A DNA stretch of 64,000 nucleotides from JBCCSZ01 sp039199225 (GTDB lineage Bacteria; Bacteroidota; Bacteroidia; Chitinophagales; Saprospiraceae): assembly GCA_039199225.1 (NCBI GenBank), contig JBCCSZ010000001.1, forward strand, positions 17,775 through 81,774, written 5' to 3'. Within the stretch, counting starts at the first letter, position 1; each line of letters opens with the position of its first letter. Position numbers and translations under genes: made by a program. This document shows, piece by piece, positions 16,481-25,494 of this stretch. The notes below the pieces were generated by a model. The model worked only from the letters and a program-made list of their open reading frames with translations, ran no database searches and was not told where the DNA came from.

Positions 16481-17128
16481 TTATCCTTGCTTGTAGACAT
16501 TGTCTTTGGTCATCATTTCGGCCTGCTGGTGTGTACGAACGTTTTCTATGGTAAGCAAGAAAGATTGCAGCTCATGCTCTGTTTCGACTATTGGCGTAAT
16601 CGAAAAGGTACCATTTATCAGCTTGCCATTGGCCAATTCCAGTTCGCGTTCGAAGTTTAGTGATTCCTGATTCAGCCAGATTTCTTCCAGCAGGATTTCA
16701 AAGGCAGTGTAGTCCAGAGTGTCCAATACATCTGAAAGATGCAGGTTTGTTGGGTTTTGTCCCTTTGTTTCGAACAGATTTGTGAAACGGTCATTGCAAA
16801 ACATAATGCGGTAGTCCATGTCCAAGTAAGCTGCGCAGCTTGGAAGTGCGTTGGCCATGACGGCCATGTTGTGTTGTTTTTTTGGAACTGCTTCCAGTAT
16901 TTGGAGCAGTTGATTGTCCCTGTTGTCGAGTTCTTGGATGGTTCTATCCGCTTGTTGGTTGTAGTCATTCAGTATCATCAGTAAAACAAAGCCTAGTACT
17001 CCGATCATTGCGCCGCCGACGAAGCCGGAAACGGCCTGTGTGGTCAATGTTGTAAAGAAGATTAGAATCGTTGCGTAAAGTAGACAGTCTTTTAGTAGTG
17101 TGTATGGTAGTCGCTTTGTAGTTGTCAT
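16481..17128 (-). CDS. Two-TM membrane protein with a PAS-like sensor domain and no output domain
   Basis: 215 residues. Two adjacent membrane segments (about 12-30 and 32-53) are followed by a coiled-coil-like stretch (QQADRTIQELDNRDNQLLQ) and a PAS fold at about 90-205 (LPSCAAYLDMDYRIMFCNDRF then FSITPIVETEHELQSFLLTIENV). No kinase, cyclase or DNA-binding domain follows; the protein ends 20 residues after the PAS. It could act as a membrane sensor through a partner, or be a truncated histidine kinase. Its start codon context (ATGAC preceded by CGAATAAAGAATA) is the first copy of the tandem repeat that extends upstream. Confidence 0.65.
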   Translation of the reverse strand: MTTTKRLPYTLLKDCLLYATILIFFTTLTTQAVSGFVGGAMIGVLGFVLLMILNDYNQQADRTIQELDNRDNQLLQILEAVPKKQHNMAVMANALPSCAAYLDMDYRIMFCNDRFTNLFETKGQNPTNLHLSDVLDTLDYTAFEILLEEIWLNQESLNFERELELANGKLINGTFSITPIVETEHELQSFLLTIENVRTHQQAEMMTKDNVYKQG

Positions 17129-17400
17129 TATTCTTTATTCGTTTTTGTAATCACAAAAGAGAGCTTTCGCGCGGGGGTGGTTTGGGCCGGGGGGATGTCA
17201 TTATTTTATTCGTTTTTTCTCCGAAGAGAGAGCAGTCGCGTGGGGGGATGTTTTTCAGAAAGTTGTCATTATTTCATTCGTTTTTTCTCTAAAGAGAGAG
17301 CAGTCGTTGTTTGGGAGTTTTTTTAAGAGGGAACGTCATTATTTTATTCGTTTTTTCTCCGAAGAGAGAGCATCGCGTGGGAGGAAGTTTTGAAGGAGGT
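17124..17400 (-). repeat. Four tandem ~70-bp repeats of the PAS-gene start region
   Basis: Units begin at 17124, 17197, 17265 and 17335 (spacing 73, 68, 70). Read on the minus strand, each holds a small hairpin, an A-run, CGAATAAAATA (or a one-base variant) and ATGAC. The hairpin is TCTC-TTCG-GAGA in units 2 and 4, TCTC-TTTA-GAGA in unit 3 and TTTTGT-GATT-ACAAAA in unit 1. The unit-1 ATG starts the PAS gene. The other three ATGs open short frames: 16 codons (17289-17339), 4 codons (17255-17269) and 16 codons (17151-17201). The variable part lies between hairpin and preceding ATG. Confidence 0.85.
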
Positions 17401-17639
17401 TGTTTGTCACAAACACTTATAGGTTTGCAAATTGCGTTCCAAAAGGGTGTCACGGATACCAATCGGAATAAAAAAAATGAAAAAAAGTGCTCGTTTTTGA
17501 TTTTTATACCCTACTTGTGACAGTATAAAATGGCTTTTCCTTCCGGTATTTTAAAGCAATAGTATGACAAGCCACCTTTGTTGTGACCAGCTTCCAATAA
17601 GCAAGTTGTCTGAAATTTTTTGAATCGACTATTTTTCGA
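17401..17639. other. Intergenic stretch between the tandem repeats and thiL
   Basis: AT-rich sequence with no open frame I can support. A TAGGTTTG at 17420-17427 on the plus strand resembles a -7 element but leads to no gene on that strand, and no good -33 is present. Nothing else is recognised. Confidence 0.4.
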
Positions 17640-18686
17640 TCAGGATTTCTCGAAATGCTTCCATCCTTGTGCTTTCAAAGGGTGGATGTTCCCTCCTTTG
17701 GTGTGTAGCCGGAGGCCATCGGCGGCTGGAACAATCTCTCCCATGATGTAGATGTCGGGAAGGTATTTGACTTTTTCCAGGTCTTCGGGGCGGATTGTGA
17801 ATAGCAGCTCATAGTCTTCGCCGCCGCTCAGAGCGCAGGTAATGGGGTCGAGTTTGAATTTGATGGCCATCAATTCGGCCTCATTGTGGATGGGAACGCC
17901 GCTTTCTTCCACGAAAGCACCGACCCCCGACTGGGTGCAGAGATGAAAAAGCTCGGAGGCCAGGCCATCGGATACATCGATCATGGAGGTAGGCAGCAGG
18001 CCGTTTTGCTCAAAGAGCTGAATCATTTCCTTCCGGGCTTCCGGTTTGAGCTGTCGACCAACGAGGTACTGCTGGTTTTCCAAGTCGGGCTGTACGCCGG
18101 GATTGGATAGGTAAATTTGTTTTTCGCGTTCGAGTATTTGAAGACCAAGATAGGCGGCTCCCAGGTTGCCTGTGACACATATAATGTCACCCACCCGAGC
18201 TGTATTGCGATAGACGACCTTGTCTTTGGCCACCTGCCCGATGGCCGTAACGCTGATGATGAGCCCTTTGTTGGAAGATGTCGTATCTCCTCCCACCAGG
18301 TCTACCTTATAATAGTCACAAGCAGATTTGATGCCCTCGTAGATTTCGTCCAGCGCCTCTACGGAGAATCGATTGGAGATGGCCAGCGAGATGGTGACCT
18401 GCCTTGGATGGGCATTCATCGCATAGATGTCCGACAAATTGACGATGACGGCTTTGTACCCCAGATGCTTTAATGGCGTATACATCAGGTCGAAGTGAAT
18501 GCCTTCGACCAGCATATCGGTGGATACGACAGTGAGTAAGTCCTTATTATTGATGATGGCAGCATCGTCGCCTATCCCCTTGACAGAGGAAGGGTTGCGC
18601 AGTTGGAAATTTTTGGTCAGGTGGTCGATCAGGCCAAATTCGCCCAATTCGTTGACGTCTGTTCGATTTTCGTGCTTGTCTGACAT
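17640..18686 (-). CDS. thiL: Thiamine-monophosphate kinase
   Basis: A 348-residue AIR-synthase/PurM-fold kinase. The N-terminal GIGDDAAII, STDMLVEGIHFDL and NLSDIYAMNAHPRQV (metal-binding Asp residues) and the central LVGGDTTSS are all ThiL hallmarks. VTGNLGAAYLGL and MIDVSDGLASEL follow in the C-terminal half. It catalyses ThMP + ATP to thiamine diphosphate in the cytoplasm, the last step of thiamine cofactor synthesis. It is the last gene of an apparent operon with DUF4834 and the RluA-type gene (12-bp gap). Other thi genes are not in this window. Confidence 0.93.
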   Translation of the reverse strand: MSDKHENRTDVNELGEFGLIDHLTKNFQLRNPSSVKGIGDDAAIINNKDLLTVVSTDMLVEGIHFDLMYTPLKHLGYKAVIVNLSDIYAMNAHPRQVTISLAISNRFSVEALDEIYEGIKSACDYYKVDLVGGDTTSSNKGLIISVTAIGQVAKDKVVYRNTARVGDIICVTGNLGAAYLGLQILEREKQIYLSNPGVQPDLENQQYLVGRQLKPEARKEMIQLFEQNGLLPTSMIDVSDGLASELFHLCTQSGVGAFVEESGVPIHNEAELMAIKFKLDPITCALSGGEDYELLFTIRPEDLEKVKYLPDIYIMGEIVPAADGLRLHTKGGNIHPLKAQGWKHFEKS

Positions 18687-18697
18687 CCAGTGAGTGT

Positions 18698-19369
18698 TTA
18701 GTCCGATTTATTGAAGGCATTCCAAACGACTTCGTCGGGAAGAGGTGCCTCTATATTAATGGTGTCGCCCGAGATAGGGTGTTGAAATTCCATTTTCCAG
18801 GCATGCAGGTGAATCGATCGATCTTTATTGCTGCGCCTGGCACCGTATTTTACATCGCCTTTGACGGGGCATCCGATGGCTGCCAACTGGGCGCGAATCT
18901 GGTGGTGTCGACCACTGATCAATTCGATGCGTAATAAGTGATAGTGATCGCTCTTGCCCATTAGCCGATAGCTCAGTTTGGCTTCTTTGCTGTTTTTGGT
19001 CGCAATGTCGGATACAAATGACTTATTCAGCTTGCTGTTTTTGCTCAAATGGTGGATCAAATGGTCTTCTTCTTTTGGAGGGGCATTTTTGACGACGGCC
19101 AAATACTGCTTTTTGATCCGCCCTTCCTGAAATTGCTTGCTGAGGTAGGCTGCCGTTTGCTTTGTCTTGGCAAAGAGCAGCAAGCCACTAACCGGCCGAT
19201 CAATCCGATGTACCAGGTGCAAATTGCGTTTGCAGTAAATCTCTGCCAAATCCATTAAAGACTTGTCGCCGCTCCGGTCTGCTTGAACAGGCACTCCTGC
19301 AGGCTTCGAGAAGGCAATCAACTGATTGTTTTTGTAGAGAACAAGCGCTCCGATGTTTTGCACAAGCAT
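18698..19369 (-). CDS. RluA-family 23S rRNA/tRNA pseudouridine synthase
   Basis: A 223-residue pseudouridine synthase. The catalytic block HRIDRPVSGLLLFAK (Asp near residue 57) and the later SGRHHQIRAQLAAIGCPVKGD are typical of RluA-type enzymes. No S4 domain precedes it, as in RluA/RluC-short and TruC types. It modifies uridine in rRNA or tRNA; the target position is not readable. It lies between DUF4834 and thiL. Confidence 0.9.
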   Translation of the reverse strand: MLVQNIGALVLYKNNQLIAFSKPAGVPVQADRSGDKSLMDLAEIYCKRNLHLVHRIDRPVSGLLLFAKTKQTAAYLSKQFQEGRIKKQYLAVVKNAPPKEEDHLIHHLSKNSKLNKSFVSDIATKNSKEAKLSYRLMGKSDHYHLLRIELISGRHHQIRAQLAAIGCPVKGDVKYGARRSNKDRSIHLHAWKMEFQHPISGDTINIEAPLPDEVVWNAFNKSD

Positions 19370-19404
19370 ATAGATGAGCTGGGTTGATGAACAGGTTGGC
19401 CAAA

Positions 19405-19563
19405 TTAATCCACCTCTTCGTAATCGATGTAGTCGTCGTCCGTATTTTTGGGGTTATTGTCTATCTGTTGGCCGGATTTGGTCTCTTCTATTTTCTTAGG
19501 AGCAAAAGACATCCGGTAAAACAGATAAATCAAAGCGCCAATTGTGAAGATTTTGAATAACAT
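19405..19563 (-). CDS. DUF4834 family small membrane protein
   Basis: A 52-residue protein with an N-terminal membrane helix (MLFKIFTIGALIYLFYRM) and a charged, acidic tail ending DDDYIDYEEVD. This is the layout of the Bacteroidota DUF4834 family, unknown function. The ATG at 19563 is chosen because a -7 element lies 18 bp upstream and the longer frame adds an unrelated N-terminus. It is the first gene of the operon with RluA and thiL. Confidence 0.75.
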   Translation of the reverse strand: MLFKIFTIGALIYLFYRMSFAPKKIEETKSGQQIDNNPKNTDDDYIDYEEVD

Positions 19564-19580
19564 GGCCGATAGATTTTGCG

Positions 19581-19588
19581 CAAAGGTA
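19581..19588 (-). promoter_or_regulatory. -7 promoter element of the DUF4834-RluA-thiL operon (TACCTTTG)
   Basis: On the minus strand TACCTTTG fits TAnnTTTG and is 17 bases from the DUF4834 ATG, giving a predicted leader of about 14 nt. No -33 TTG at 17-23 bases. Confidence 0.5.
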
Positions 19589-19859
19589 GTGATTATTGAT
19601 CTGAATTGAACCTTATTTGTCGAAGTAGCCTTTAGATCGCCTGCTGGAAATGCTTCTCTATCATTTTGAGAGTGTAAAAACGCTCCCTTGGCCTGTATTT
19701 TCAACTTGGCGATTGATCGATTGTAGACGAATGCTATTTTTTGACATTTGTCGCTCTTCTAATTGAACCTTTAGCGCTTAGAGGCGTAGAAATAAGCTGA
19801 AAAACCGGTTAAAAGTTAAATCGTCTTTTTTCCTGCTTATCAATGGATTAAGGGTGGCT

Positions 19860-19887
19860 TTTGGCCCGGTATATTTTATTACATTTG
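19860..19887 (+). promoter_or_regulatory. Promoter of the DUF2723 gene
   Basis: A -7 element TACATTTG at 19880-19887 is preceded by TTTG at 19860-19863 with a 16-base gap, slightly shorter than the usual 17-23. It leaves a leader of about 140 nt before the ATG at 20034. The rest of the 19564-20033 gap shows no gene. Confidence 0.5.
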
Positions 19888-20033
19888 CATTTCTAACAAA
19901 ACAGTGAATGCGATGGGTCATTTTGGGTGCCTTGTGAGTCACTTTTTGTTGAAACAAGCCTAGTTGCGATGAATGATAGGCTTTCCCGAGGATGAATCGC
20001 AACTTCAATTAAAAACAGCTAATTTTTTCTTCG

Positions 20034-23000
20034 ATGAATAATTTCAAGAAATTAACGAATATCGCCGGATGGGTCGTCTTTGGTATCGCCTTCGTGGTTT
20101 ACTTCTTTTCCGCTGAACGTACGGGTAGTCTTTGGGACTGTGGTGAATTCATCACCGGAGCCTACAAATTACAGGTCGTTCACCCTCCCGGCGCTCCGCT
20201 TTTCATCCTAATTGGGCGGATGTTTACTTTCATAGCACAGATATTTTACGATAATCCTGAGAATATTGCCTTTTCCGTCAACATACTTTCCGGTATTTGC
20301 TCGGCTTTTGCCGCGACTTTTGTGTGCTGGAGTACCATTATCCTCGGAAAATTGACCTTGACAGATAGAGAGTCTGTACCGGAGCAGGGAGAACAAATTG
20401 CCTTGGCTGGCGCTGGCGTTGTAGCTGGTTTGGCAACTGCATTCTGTACTTCCGTTTGGTTTTCTGCTGTGGAAGGGGAAGTTTACGCCATGTCTACCTT
20501 CTTTACGACTCTAACACTTTGGGCTTCCATGAAATGGTACGCATTGCCCGACAAGCCAGATGCTGACCGTTGGTTGATCTTTGCATTCTATGCAGCGGGT
20601 CTTTCTGTAGGGGTTCACCTTTTGAGTATTTTGACCTTCCCGGCCTTGGCGTTGTTTTACTATTTCAAGAAATACGAAAAGCCCAACATAAAAGGAATGG
20701 CCATCGCTGCAATTATCGGTGTGGTCCTAGTGGCTTTCTTGCAAACGGTGGTCATTACGGGTATTCCAAACCTTTGGAGCTGGCTGGAACGCACCATGGT
20801 CAATGACTTTGGGCTGCCTTTCCACTCTGGTATCTATCCGCTGCTTGTCATTATCGGTGCGATCTTCTTTTTCGCTTTGCGCTATGCGCGTGATAAGGAG
20901 AGTGCACTCTTGCAAAAGCTGATTGTGATGGTTGGCTTGGTTGTCGTTTCCTATTCTACTTTTGGGGTGGTGATCATTCGTGCCAATGCGAATCCGCCGA
21001 TCAATATGAACGATCCAAGTGATCCACTTCGCTTGCTGCCTTATCTGAACCGCGAGCAATATGGTGAGCGTCCGCTGATGAGGGGACCACACTACCAAAC
21101 GCAAATCATACGGACCAACCTGGAAGACCGCTATGGCCGTGCTGGAGATAAGTATGAGATTGTGGATCAAAAAGCCAGCTACGAATTTGATCCTGGCGAT
21201 CAGATGCTGTTTCCACGTTTGGGTCACCTAGATGAAAATCGAAAGCGTTTGTACGAAATGTGGCTGGACAAAAAGTCGCGTCCCACAATGGGCGATAATA
21301 TTGGCTTTTTCTTCCGCTACCAAATAGGCTGGATGTACTTTCGCTACTTCATGTGGAACTTTGCCGGGCGCCAAAATGGCCAACAGGGCTTCTATCCCTG
21401 GGACAAAACATCGGGCCATTGGATCAGCGGTATCCCATTTATAGACAATGCAAGATTGGGGAATCAGAGTAAATTACCCGAATCACTGGATAGTAAGGCC
21501 CGCAATAAATACTATTTGCTGCCCTTGATCTTCGGTTTGATTGGCATGTTTTTCCACTTCAAGCGAAGACCCAACGACTTCCTTGGTTTGTTGACGCTGT
21601 TCATCATCACCGGAATCGGCATCATCGTCTACTCCAATCAGCCGCCAAATGAGCCCCGAGAGCGGGATTACGTTTTGGTTGGATCGTTCTTCACCTTCTG
21701 TATATGGATGGGAATGGGCGTGCTGAGTTTGTTCCTGGCTGCAAAGGAGCGGTTTCAGATGAAATCTATGACTGCCGCCATGGCTGCTACTGCCTTGGTA
21801 CTCGTTGCTCCGGTGCTGATGGGGACTCAGAACTTTGACGATAACAGCCGTCGCCACCACAAGGCATCGCGGGACTATGCTAGTAACTTCCTGAATTCCT
21901 GTGAACCCAATGCCATCATTTTTACATATGGCGATAACGATACTTATCCGCTTTGGTATGCCCAGGAGGTAGAGAACATTCGAACGGATGTACGGGTGGT
22001 CAACTTGAGCTTGATTGCTGTAGATTGGTACATCGACCAATTGCGTCGGAAAATCAATGATTCGCCGCGGATCAAAATGAGCCTTACAGAAGAGTCGATT
22101 CGAGGCTTTAAGCGAACCCAAATACCTGTCGATCCCTATGGCAACGGCAGGGAAATGAGCCTGACTTCGGCACTGAAGGTACTGTCTGAAGACCATCCGA
22201 TTCCCACCCAGTCCGGACGTAGCTTGGAGAGTTTCTTCCCAACGCGGGACGTCTACATACCTGTTAATCGGCAACGGGCCATCCAGATGGGGCTCATCAG
22301 CTCCTCGGACACGACTGCTTTGAGTAAGATGAAGTTTCGCTTGAATAAAAGCTCTTTCATGCTCAAAGGCGATGCAGCCGTATTAGACATTATCAACAGC
22401 AATATTTGGGATCGGCCAATTTACTTTGCAGTGACTTGCCGCCGAGAATCTTTGATGGGACTTGAAAATTTCACTCAGCTAGAAGGCTTGGCCCTGCGAT
22501 TGGTGCCGGTAAAAAGTAAAGGCGACCCTATTTACGGTATGATTGGTAATGGACGAGTAAATACCGACAAGTACTACGACAACTTTATGACCAAGTTCAA
22601 GTGGGGTAATTTTGATAAAATGAAGCTGTTTGTCGATAACTCCTATGGTCCGACCATCCAAACGACTCGTTTTGGCGCACTCCGAACGGCCCGAACGATG
22701 TTGGATCGGGGAGACAAGGACCGCGCGGTCGAACTGGTCGATAAATACTTCGAAGCCTTTCCGCACATGAACTTCCCTTATGATGCCAACACAATTTTGT
22801 TCATCAATATTTACGCGCAGGCTGGCGACATGGAAAATGTCAAAAAGCACATGCGAATATTGGCAAAAGAAACAGCCGATCAGTTGGAATTCATCGAATC
22901 TTTGGGTAGTTATCGCGAACTGGGTTATGACAATGCTTATAGCAATTTCATGCGGGCGCGTGAGGACATGACCCGATTGTCCAAAGATATTATCAAGGAC

Positions 23001-23072
23001 GAGGCATTTGATAAAGAATTGAATGATCTTTTGGGTAAATTCGCTTCGGAGAGTCTTCAAGGTAGAGACTAA
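20034..23072 (+). CDS. DUF2723 (GT117) multi-pass membrane protein, putative O-glycosyltransferase
   Basis: A 1012-residue protein. The N-terminal half holds about twelve membrane helices starting GWVVFGIAFVVYFFSAERTGSLWDCGEFI. The DCGE after the first helix matches the acidic first-loop motif of GT-C glycosyltransferases, and the family block KLQVVHPPGAPLF follows. Next come a soluble region with FTYGDNDTYPLWYAQEVENIR and RTDVRVVNLSL, and a C-terminal TPR-like tail. DUF2723 proteins are proposed lipid-linked-sugar protein O-glycosyltransferases in Bacteroidota; that function is from family knowledge only. It lies 15 bp upstream of rpiB. Confidence 0.88.
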   Translation: MNNFKKLTNIAGWVVFGIAFVVYFFSAERTGSLWDCGEFITGAYKLQVVHPPGAPLFILIGRMFTFIAQIFYDNPENIAFSVNILSGICSAFAATFVCWSTIILGKLTLTDRESVPEQGEQIALAGAGVVAGLATAFCTSVWFSAVEGEVYAMSTFFTTLTLWASMKWYALPDKPDADRWLIFAFYAAGLSVGVHLLSILTFPALALFYYFKKYEKPNIKGMAIAAIIGVVLVAFLQTVVITGIPNLWSWLERTMVNDFGLPFHSGIYPLLVIIGAIFFFALRYARDKESALLQKLIVMVGLVVVSYSTFGVVIIRANANPPINMNDPSDPLRLLPYLNREQYGERPLMRGPHYQTQIIRTNLEDRYGRAGDKYEIVDQKASYEFDPGDQMLFPRLGHLDENRKRLYEMWLDKKSRPTMGDNIGFFFRYQIGWMYFRYFMWNFAGRQNGQQGFYPWDKTSGHWISGIPFIDNARLGNQSKLPESLDSKARNKYYLLPLIFGLIGMFFHFKRRPNDFLGLLTLFIITGIGIIVYSNQPPNEPRERDYVLVGSFFTFCIWMGMGVLSLFLAAKERFQMKSMTAAMAATALVLVAPVLMGTQNFDDNSRRHHKASRDYASNFLNSCEPNAIIFTYGDNDTYPLWYAQEVENIRTDVRVVNLSLIAVDWYIDQLRRKINDSPRIKMSLTEESIRGFKRTQIPVDPYGNGREMSLTSALKVLSEDHPIPTQSGRSLESFFPTRDVYIPVNRQRAIQMGLISSSDTTALSKMKFRLNKSSFMLKGDAAVLDIINSNIWDRPIYFAVTCRRESLMGLENFTQLEGLALRLVPVKSKGDPIYGMIGNGRVNTDKYYDNFMTKFKWGNFDKMKLFVDNSYGPTIQTTRFGALRTARTMLDRGDKDRAVELVDKYFEAFPHMNFPYDANTILFINIYAQAGDMENVKKHMRILAKETADQLEFIESLGSYRELGYDNAYSNFMRAREDMTRLSKDIIKDEAFDKELNDLLGKFASESLQGRD

Positions 23073-23087
23073 AAGCACCTTTCAATT

Positions 23088-23531
23088 GTGATTGAGATCA
23101 AAAAAATAGCTGTAGGCGGTGACCATGCCGGCTACCAACAAAAGGACGAGATCGTGGCCATGCTCAAGGAAGCAGGCTACGAGCTTGTCGATTTTGGAAC
23201 CAATGGACCGGAATCGGTTGATTATCCCGATTATGCACATCCTGTAGCAGAAGAAGTGGAGCAGGGCAAGGCAGATGTCGGGATTGTTTTTTGTGGAAGT
23301 GGCAATGGTATTGCCATGACGGTGAATAAACACCAGGGCATTCGGGCAGCCATCGCCTGGACCAAGGAATTGGCCGAATTAGCCCGGCAACACAACAATG
23401 CCAATATCCTTTCTATTCCAGCCCGCTTTGTCTCTCTTGAAACTACTAAGGAGATGGTCAAAGCCTTTTTGACGACGGATTTCGAGGGTGGTCGCCATGA
23501 AAGGCGAATCAAAAAAATTGCCTGTGGCTGA
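23088..23531 (+). CDS. rpiB: Ribose-5-phosphate isomerase B
   Basis: A 147-residue RpiB/LacAB-fold protein. GGDHAGY (10-16) binds the substrate phosphate, Cys69 in GIVFCGSGNG is the catalytic base, and NKHQGIRAAIAW follows. It interconverts ribose-5-phosphate and ribulose-5-phosphate in the pentose phosphate pathway. The start is a GTG at 23088; no ATG precedes the strand carrying GGDHAG, so GTG is the most plausible start. It probably shares a transcript with the DUF2723 gene. Confidence 0.92.
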   Translation: MIEIKKIAVGGDHAGYQQKDEIVAMLKEAGYELVDFGTNGPESVDYPDYAHPVAEEVEQGKADVGIVFCGSGNGIAMTVNKHQGIRAAIAWTKELAELARQHNNANILSIPARFVSLETTKEMVKAFLTTDFEGGRHERRIKKIACG

Positions 23532-23626
23532 CAAAGTGCTGCCTGAATGTCAAACATGCTGAACGTGTAAGTCGTTTTAGTAAGAGTTCTCCGCTAAGCT
23601 CTTATATTTACATAAACTTCTTATAC

Positions 23627-25243
23627 ATGAAGCGCATATTAGCCTTTGGACTCAGCCTTCTCTTCTGTTTTGTTTTACAAGGACAATCCACACTGCCTAT
23701 TACTCCTTCTGAAGGGGTCTCTACAGCTACCGACGAAGTTGATCCGGCTTCCTTTGCAGGTACCATCAACAGTAGTGACTTGCAGACTCACCTGAATATT
23801 TTGGCATCTGATGAATTCGAAGGCCGCGAGACTGGGAAACCTGGCAACGATAAAGCTGCGGAGTACATATCAGATTATTTTGCGGGATTGGGACTTCCGA
23901 CTGTTGGGGAGAATGATTCTTATTACCAGCGTATCCGTTTTAATACAGAGCTGTGGCGTGACATTGACATGCAGGTCAATTCCAAGGCTTTTCGCCATTT
24001 GTGGGACTTTATTTCTTTTCCACACCAGAATACGAATTTGGAGGAGCCTCTGCTAGCAGATGAAGTGATCTTTTTGGGATATGGAATTGCATCGGAAAAG
24101 TACAATGATTACAAGGGGGTTAATGTAAAGGACAAAGTGATTTTGATTTACAAAGGGGAGCCCGTTGATTCAAAAGGGAAGTCTCATGTAACAGGAAGTA
24201 AGGAGATGTCCGACTGGACGGAATTGCAGAAGTTGCGTCTGGCAAAAGAAAAGGGTGTCCGGGCGGTCTTAATCATTGAGGATAAAATCAAAAAATTGCT
24301 TCGCAAGAACCGGCAGTATCTAATTGGTCCCTATGTTTCTTTGGGTGATCCGGAGAATGATCCGCATCAATTGGCTCGGAGTTGTTACATTTCCACCAAT
24401 GTGGCTAAGGAGATTATGTCGGGTAATTTTCGAAAAATTGTAAAGGCTCGAAAGAAAATACGTAAAAAAGGAAAGGCTCGTTCGGTTAAAATTCCCTGTC
24501 AATTGCGCATCAAGCACGATAAGAACCTCAAGATTATTGCTGGTAATAATGTACTTGGGTACATAGAAGGGAGTGATCCTGTGTTGAAGGAAGAACTCAT
24601 TGTCGTGACGGCTCATTATGATCATTTGGGAAAACGAGGTGATAATATTTACAATGGAGCAGATGACAACGGGTCTGGTACCTCCTCCGTTTTGGAAGTT
24701 GCACAAGCATTGGTAGAGGCCAAAAATAGTGGGGCAGGTCCGAGGCGTTCGGTACTGGTCATGCTGGTAACAGGAGAAGAAAAAGGTTTATTGGGTTCTC
24801 AATTTTACACTGCCCGTCCAATATTTCCTCTGGAAAATACGGTGGCCAATGTGAATGTGGATATGGTTGGGCGTATTGACCGACGCTACAAAGACGACCC
24901 CAACTACATTTACGTTATTGGCTCGAACCGCTTGAGCACGGAGTTGCATGAAATCAATGAGGCGATGAATCAGCGATATACCAAATTGAAATTAGATTAT
25001 AAATACAATGCGAAAAATGATCCGAACCGCTATTACTATCGGAGCGATCATTACAATTTTGCGGAAAAAGGCATTCCTGCTATTTTTTATTTTAATGGTA
25101 CGCACAAAGATTACCACCGAACTTCTGATACGGTTGAAAAAATTAATTTTGAAAAAATGGAGAAGATTGCGAAACTGGTTTTTCACACGACCTGGGAATT
25201 GGCCAATCGTGAAAAACGCATCGTGGTAGACGTAAAAGATTAG
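23627..25243 (+). CDS. Secreted M28-family zinc aminopeptidase
   Basis: A 538-residue exported peptidase: signal peptide at 1-20, an inserted protease-associated-like region at about 120-320 rich in lysine, then the catalytic M28 domain. Zinc ligands are readable in order: TAHYDHLG (His), GADDNGSG (bridging Asp), GEEKGLLGS (catalytic and binding Glu), NVDMVGR (Asp) and DYHRTSDT (His). It likely releases N-terminal amino acids in the periplasm or outside the cell. A 44-bp palindromic terminator follows. Confidence 0.9.
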   Translation: MKRILAFGLSLLFCFVLQGQSTLPITPSEGVSTATDEVDPASFAGTINSSDLQTHLNILASDEFEGRETGKPGNDKAAEYISDYFAGLGLPTVGENDSYYQRIRFNTELWRDIDMQVNSKAFRHLWDFISFPHQNTNLEEPLLADEVIFLGYGIASEKYNDYKGVNVKDKVILIYKGEPVDSKGKSHVTGSKEMSDWTELQKLRLAKEKGVRAVLIIEDKIKKLLRKNRQYLIGPYVSLGDPENDPHQLARSCYISTNVAKEIMSGNFRKIVKARKKIRKKGKARSVKIPCQLRIKHDKNLKIIAGNNVLGYIEGSDPVLKEELIVVTAHYDHLGKRGDNIYNGADDNGSGTSSVLEVAQALVEAKNSGAGPRRSVLVMLVTGEEKGLLGSQFYTARPIFPLENTVANVNVDMVGRIDRRYKDDPNYIYVIGSNRLSTELHEINEAMNQRYTKLKLDYKYNAKNDPNRYYYRSDHYNFAEKGIPAIFYFNGTHKDYHRTSDTVEKINFEKMEKIAKLVFHTTWELANREKRIVVDVKD

Positions 25244-25260
25244 AAAAAGGCAAAGAGTAC

Positions 25261-25304
25261 AAACGCAAAAAGGCCATCGGAATTCCGATGGCCTTTTTGC
25301 GTTT
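25261..25304 (+). terminator. Perfect 44-bp palindromic terminator
   Basis: A fully self-complementary 44-bp sequence centred on AATT (core AAGGCCATCGG/CCGATGGCCTT), with A-run on the left and T-run on the right. It works as a terminator on either strand: after the M28 gene on the plus strand, and for anything read leftwards from the repeat region. Confidence 0.85.
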
Positions 25305-25316
25305 TAAGAAAAAAAG

Positions 25317-25469
25317 TTGAGTGAGTTTAGGACCAGTTCTACCCCCCAATAAACTGGTCCCACTCACTCGTTTAGGACCACTTCTGATCCTAAGATTTTT
25401 GCAATTAATATCCCAAATAAATTAGTACGAATAAATCATACCGGGGGTATTTGTGGGGGGTAACGCAAA
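25317..25469 (+). repeat. Structured repeat, unit A
   Basis: Outer stem GAGTGAG (25319-25325)/CTCACTC (25363-25369) encloses inner stem GGACCAGTT (25330-25338)/AACTGGTCC (25352-25360) with loop CTACCCCCCAATA. A second hairpin follows, TTAGGA/TCCTAA (25372-25393), then TTTTT. Downstream G-runs GGGGGTA (25443-25449) and GGGGGGTAA (25455-25463) are complementary to the C6 loop. The core aligns with unit B about 190 bp away. Confidence 0.75.
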
Positions 25470-25494
25470 AACCGTATTCTTTAAAAAGTTGGTT

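Noticed and set aside
17124..17400. CRISPR array
   Set aside because: Only four units, repeat blocks of ~45 bp containing a start codon and hairpins, irregular spacers with coding-like ends and no cas genes nearby.
17420..17427. TAGGTTTG as a plus-strand promoter
   Set aside because: No gene on that strand within reach and no -33 at the right distance; one chance match is expected in AT-rich DNA.
21483..22274. A 263-codon minus-strand frame
   Set aside because: Antisense to the DUF2723 gene; no domain features.
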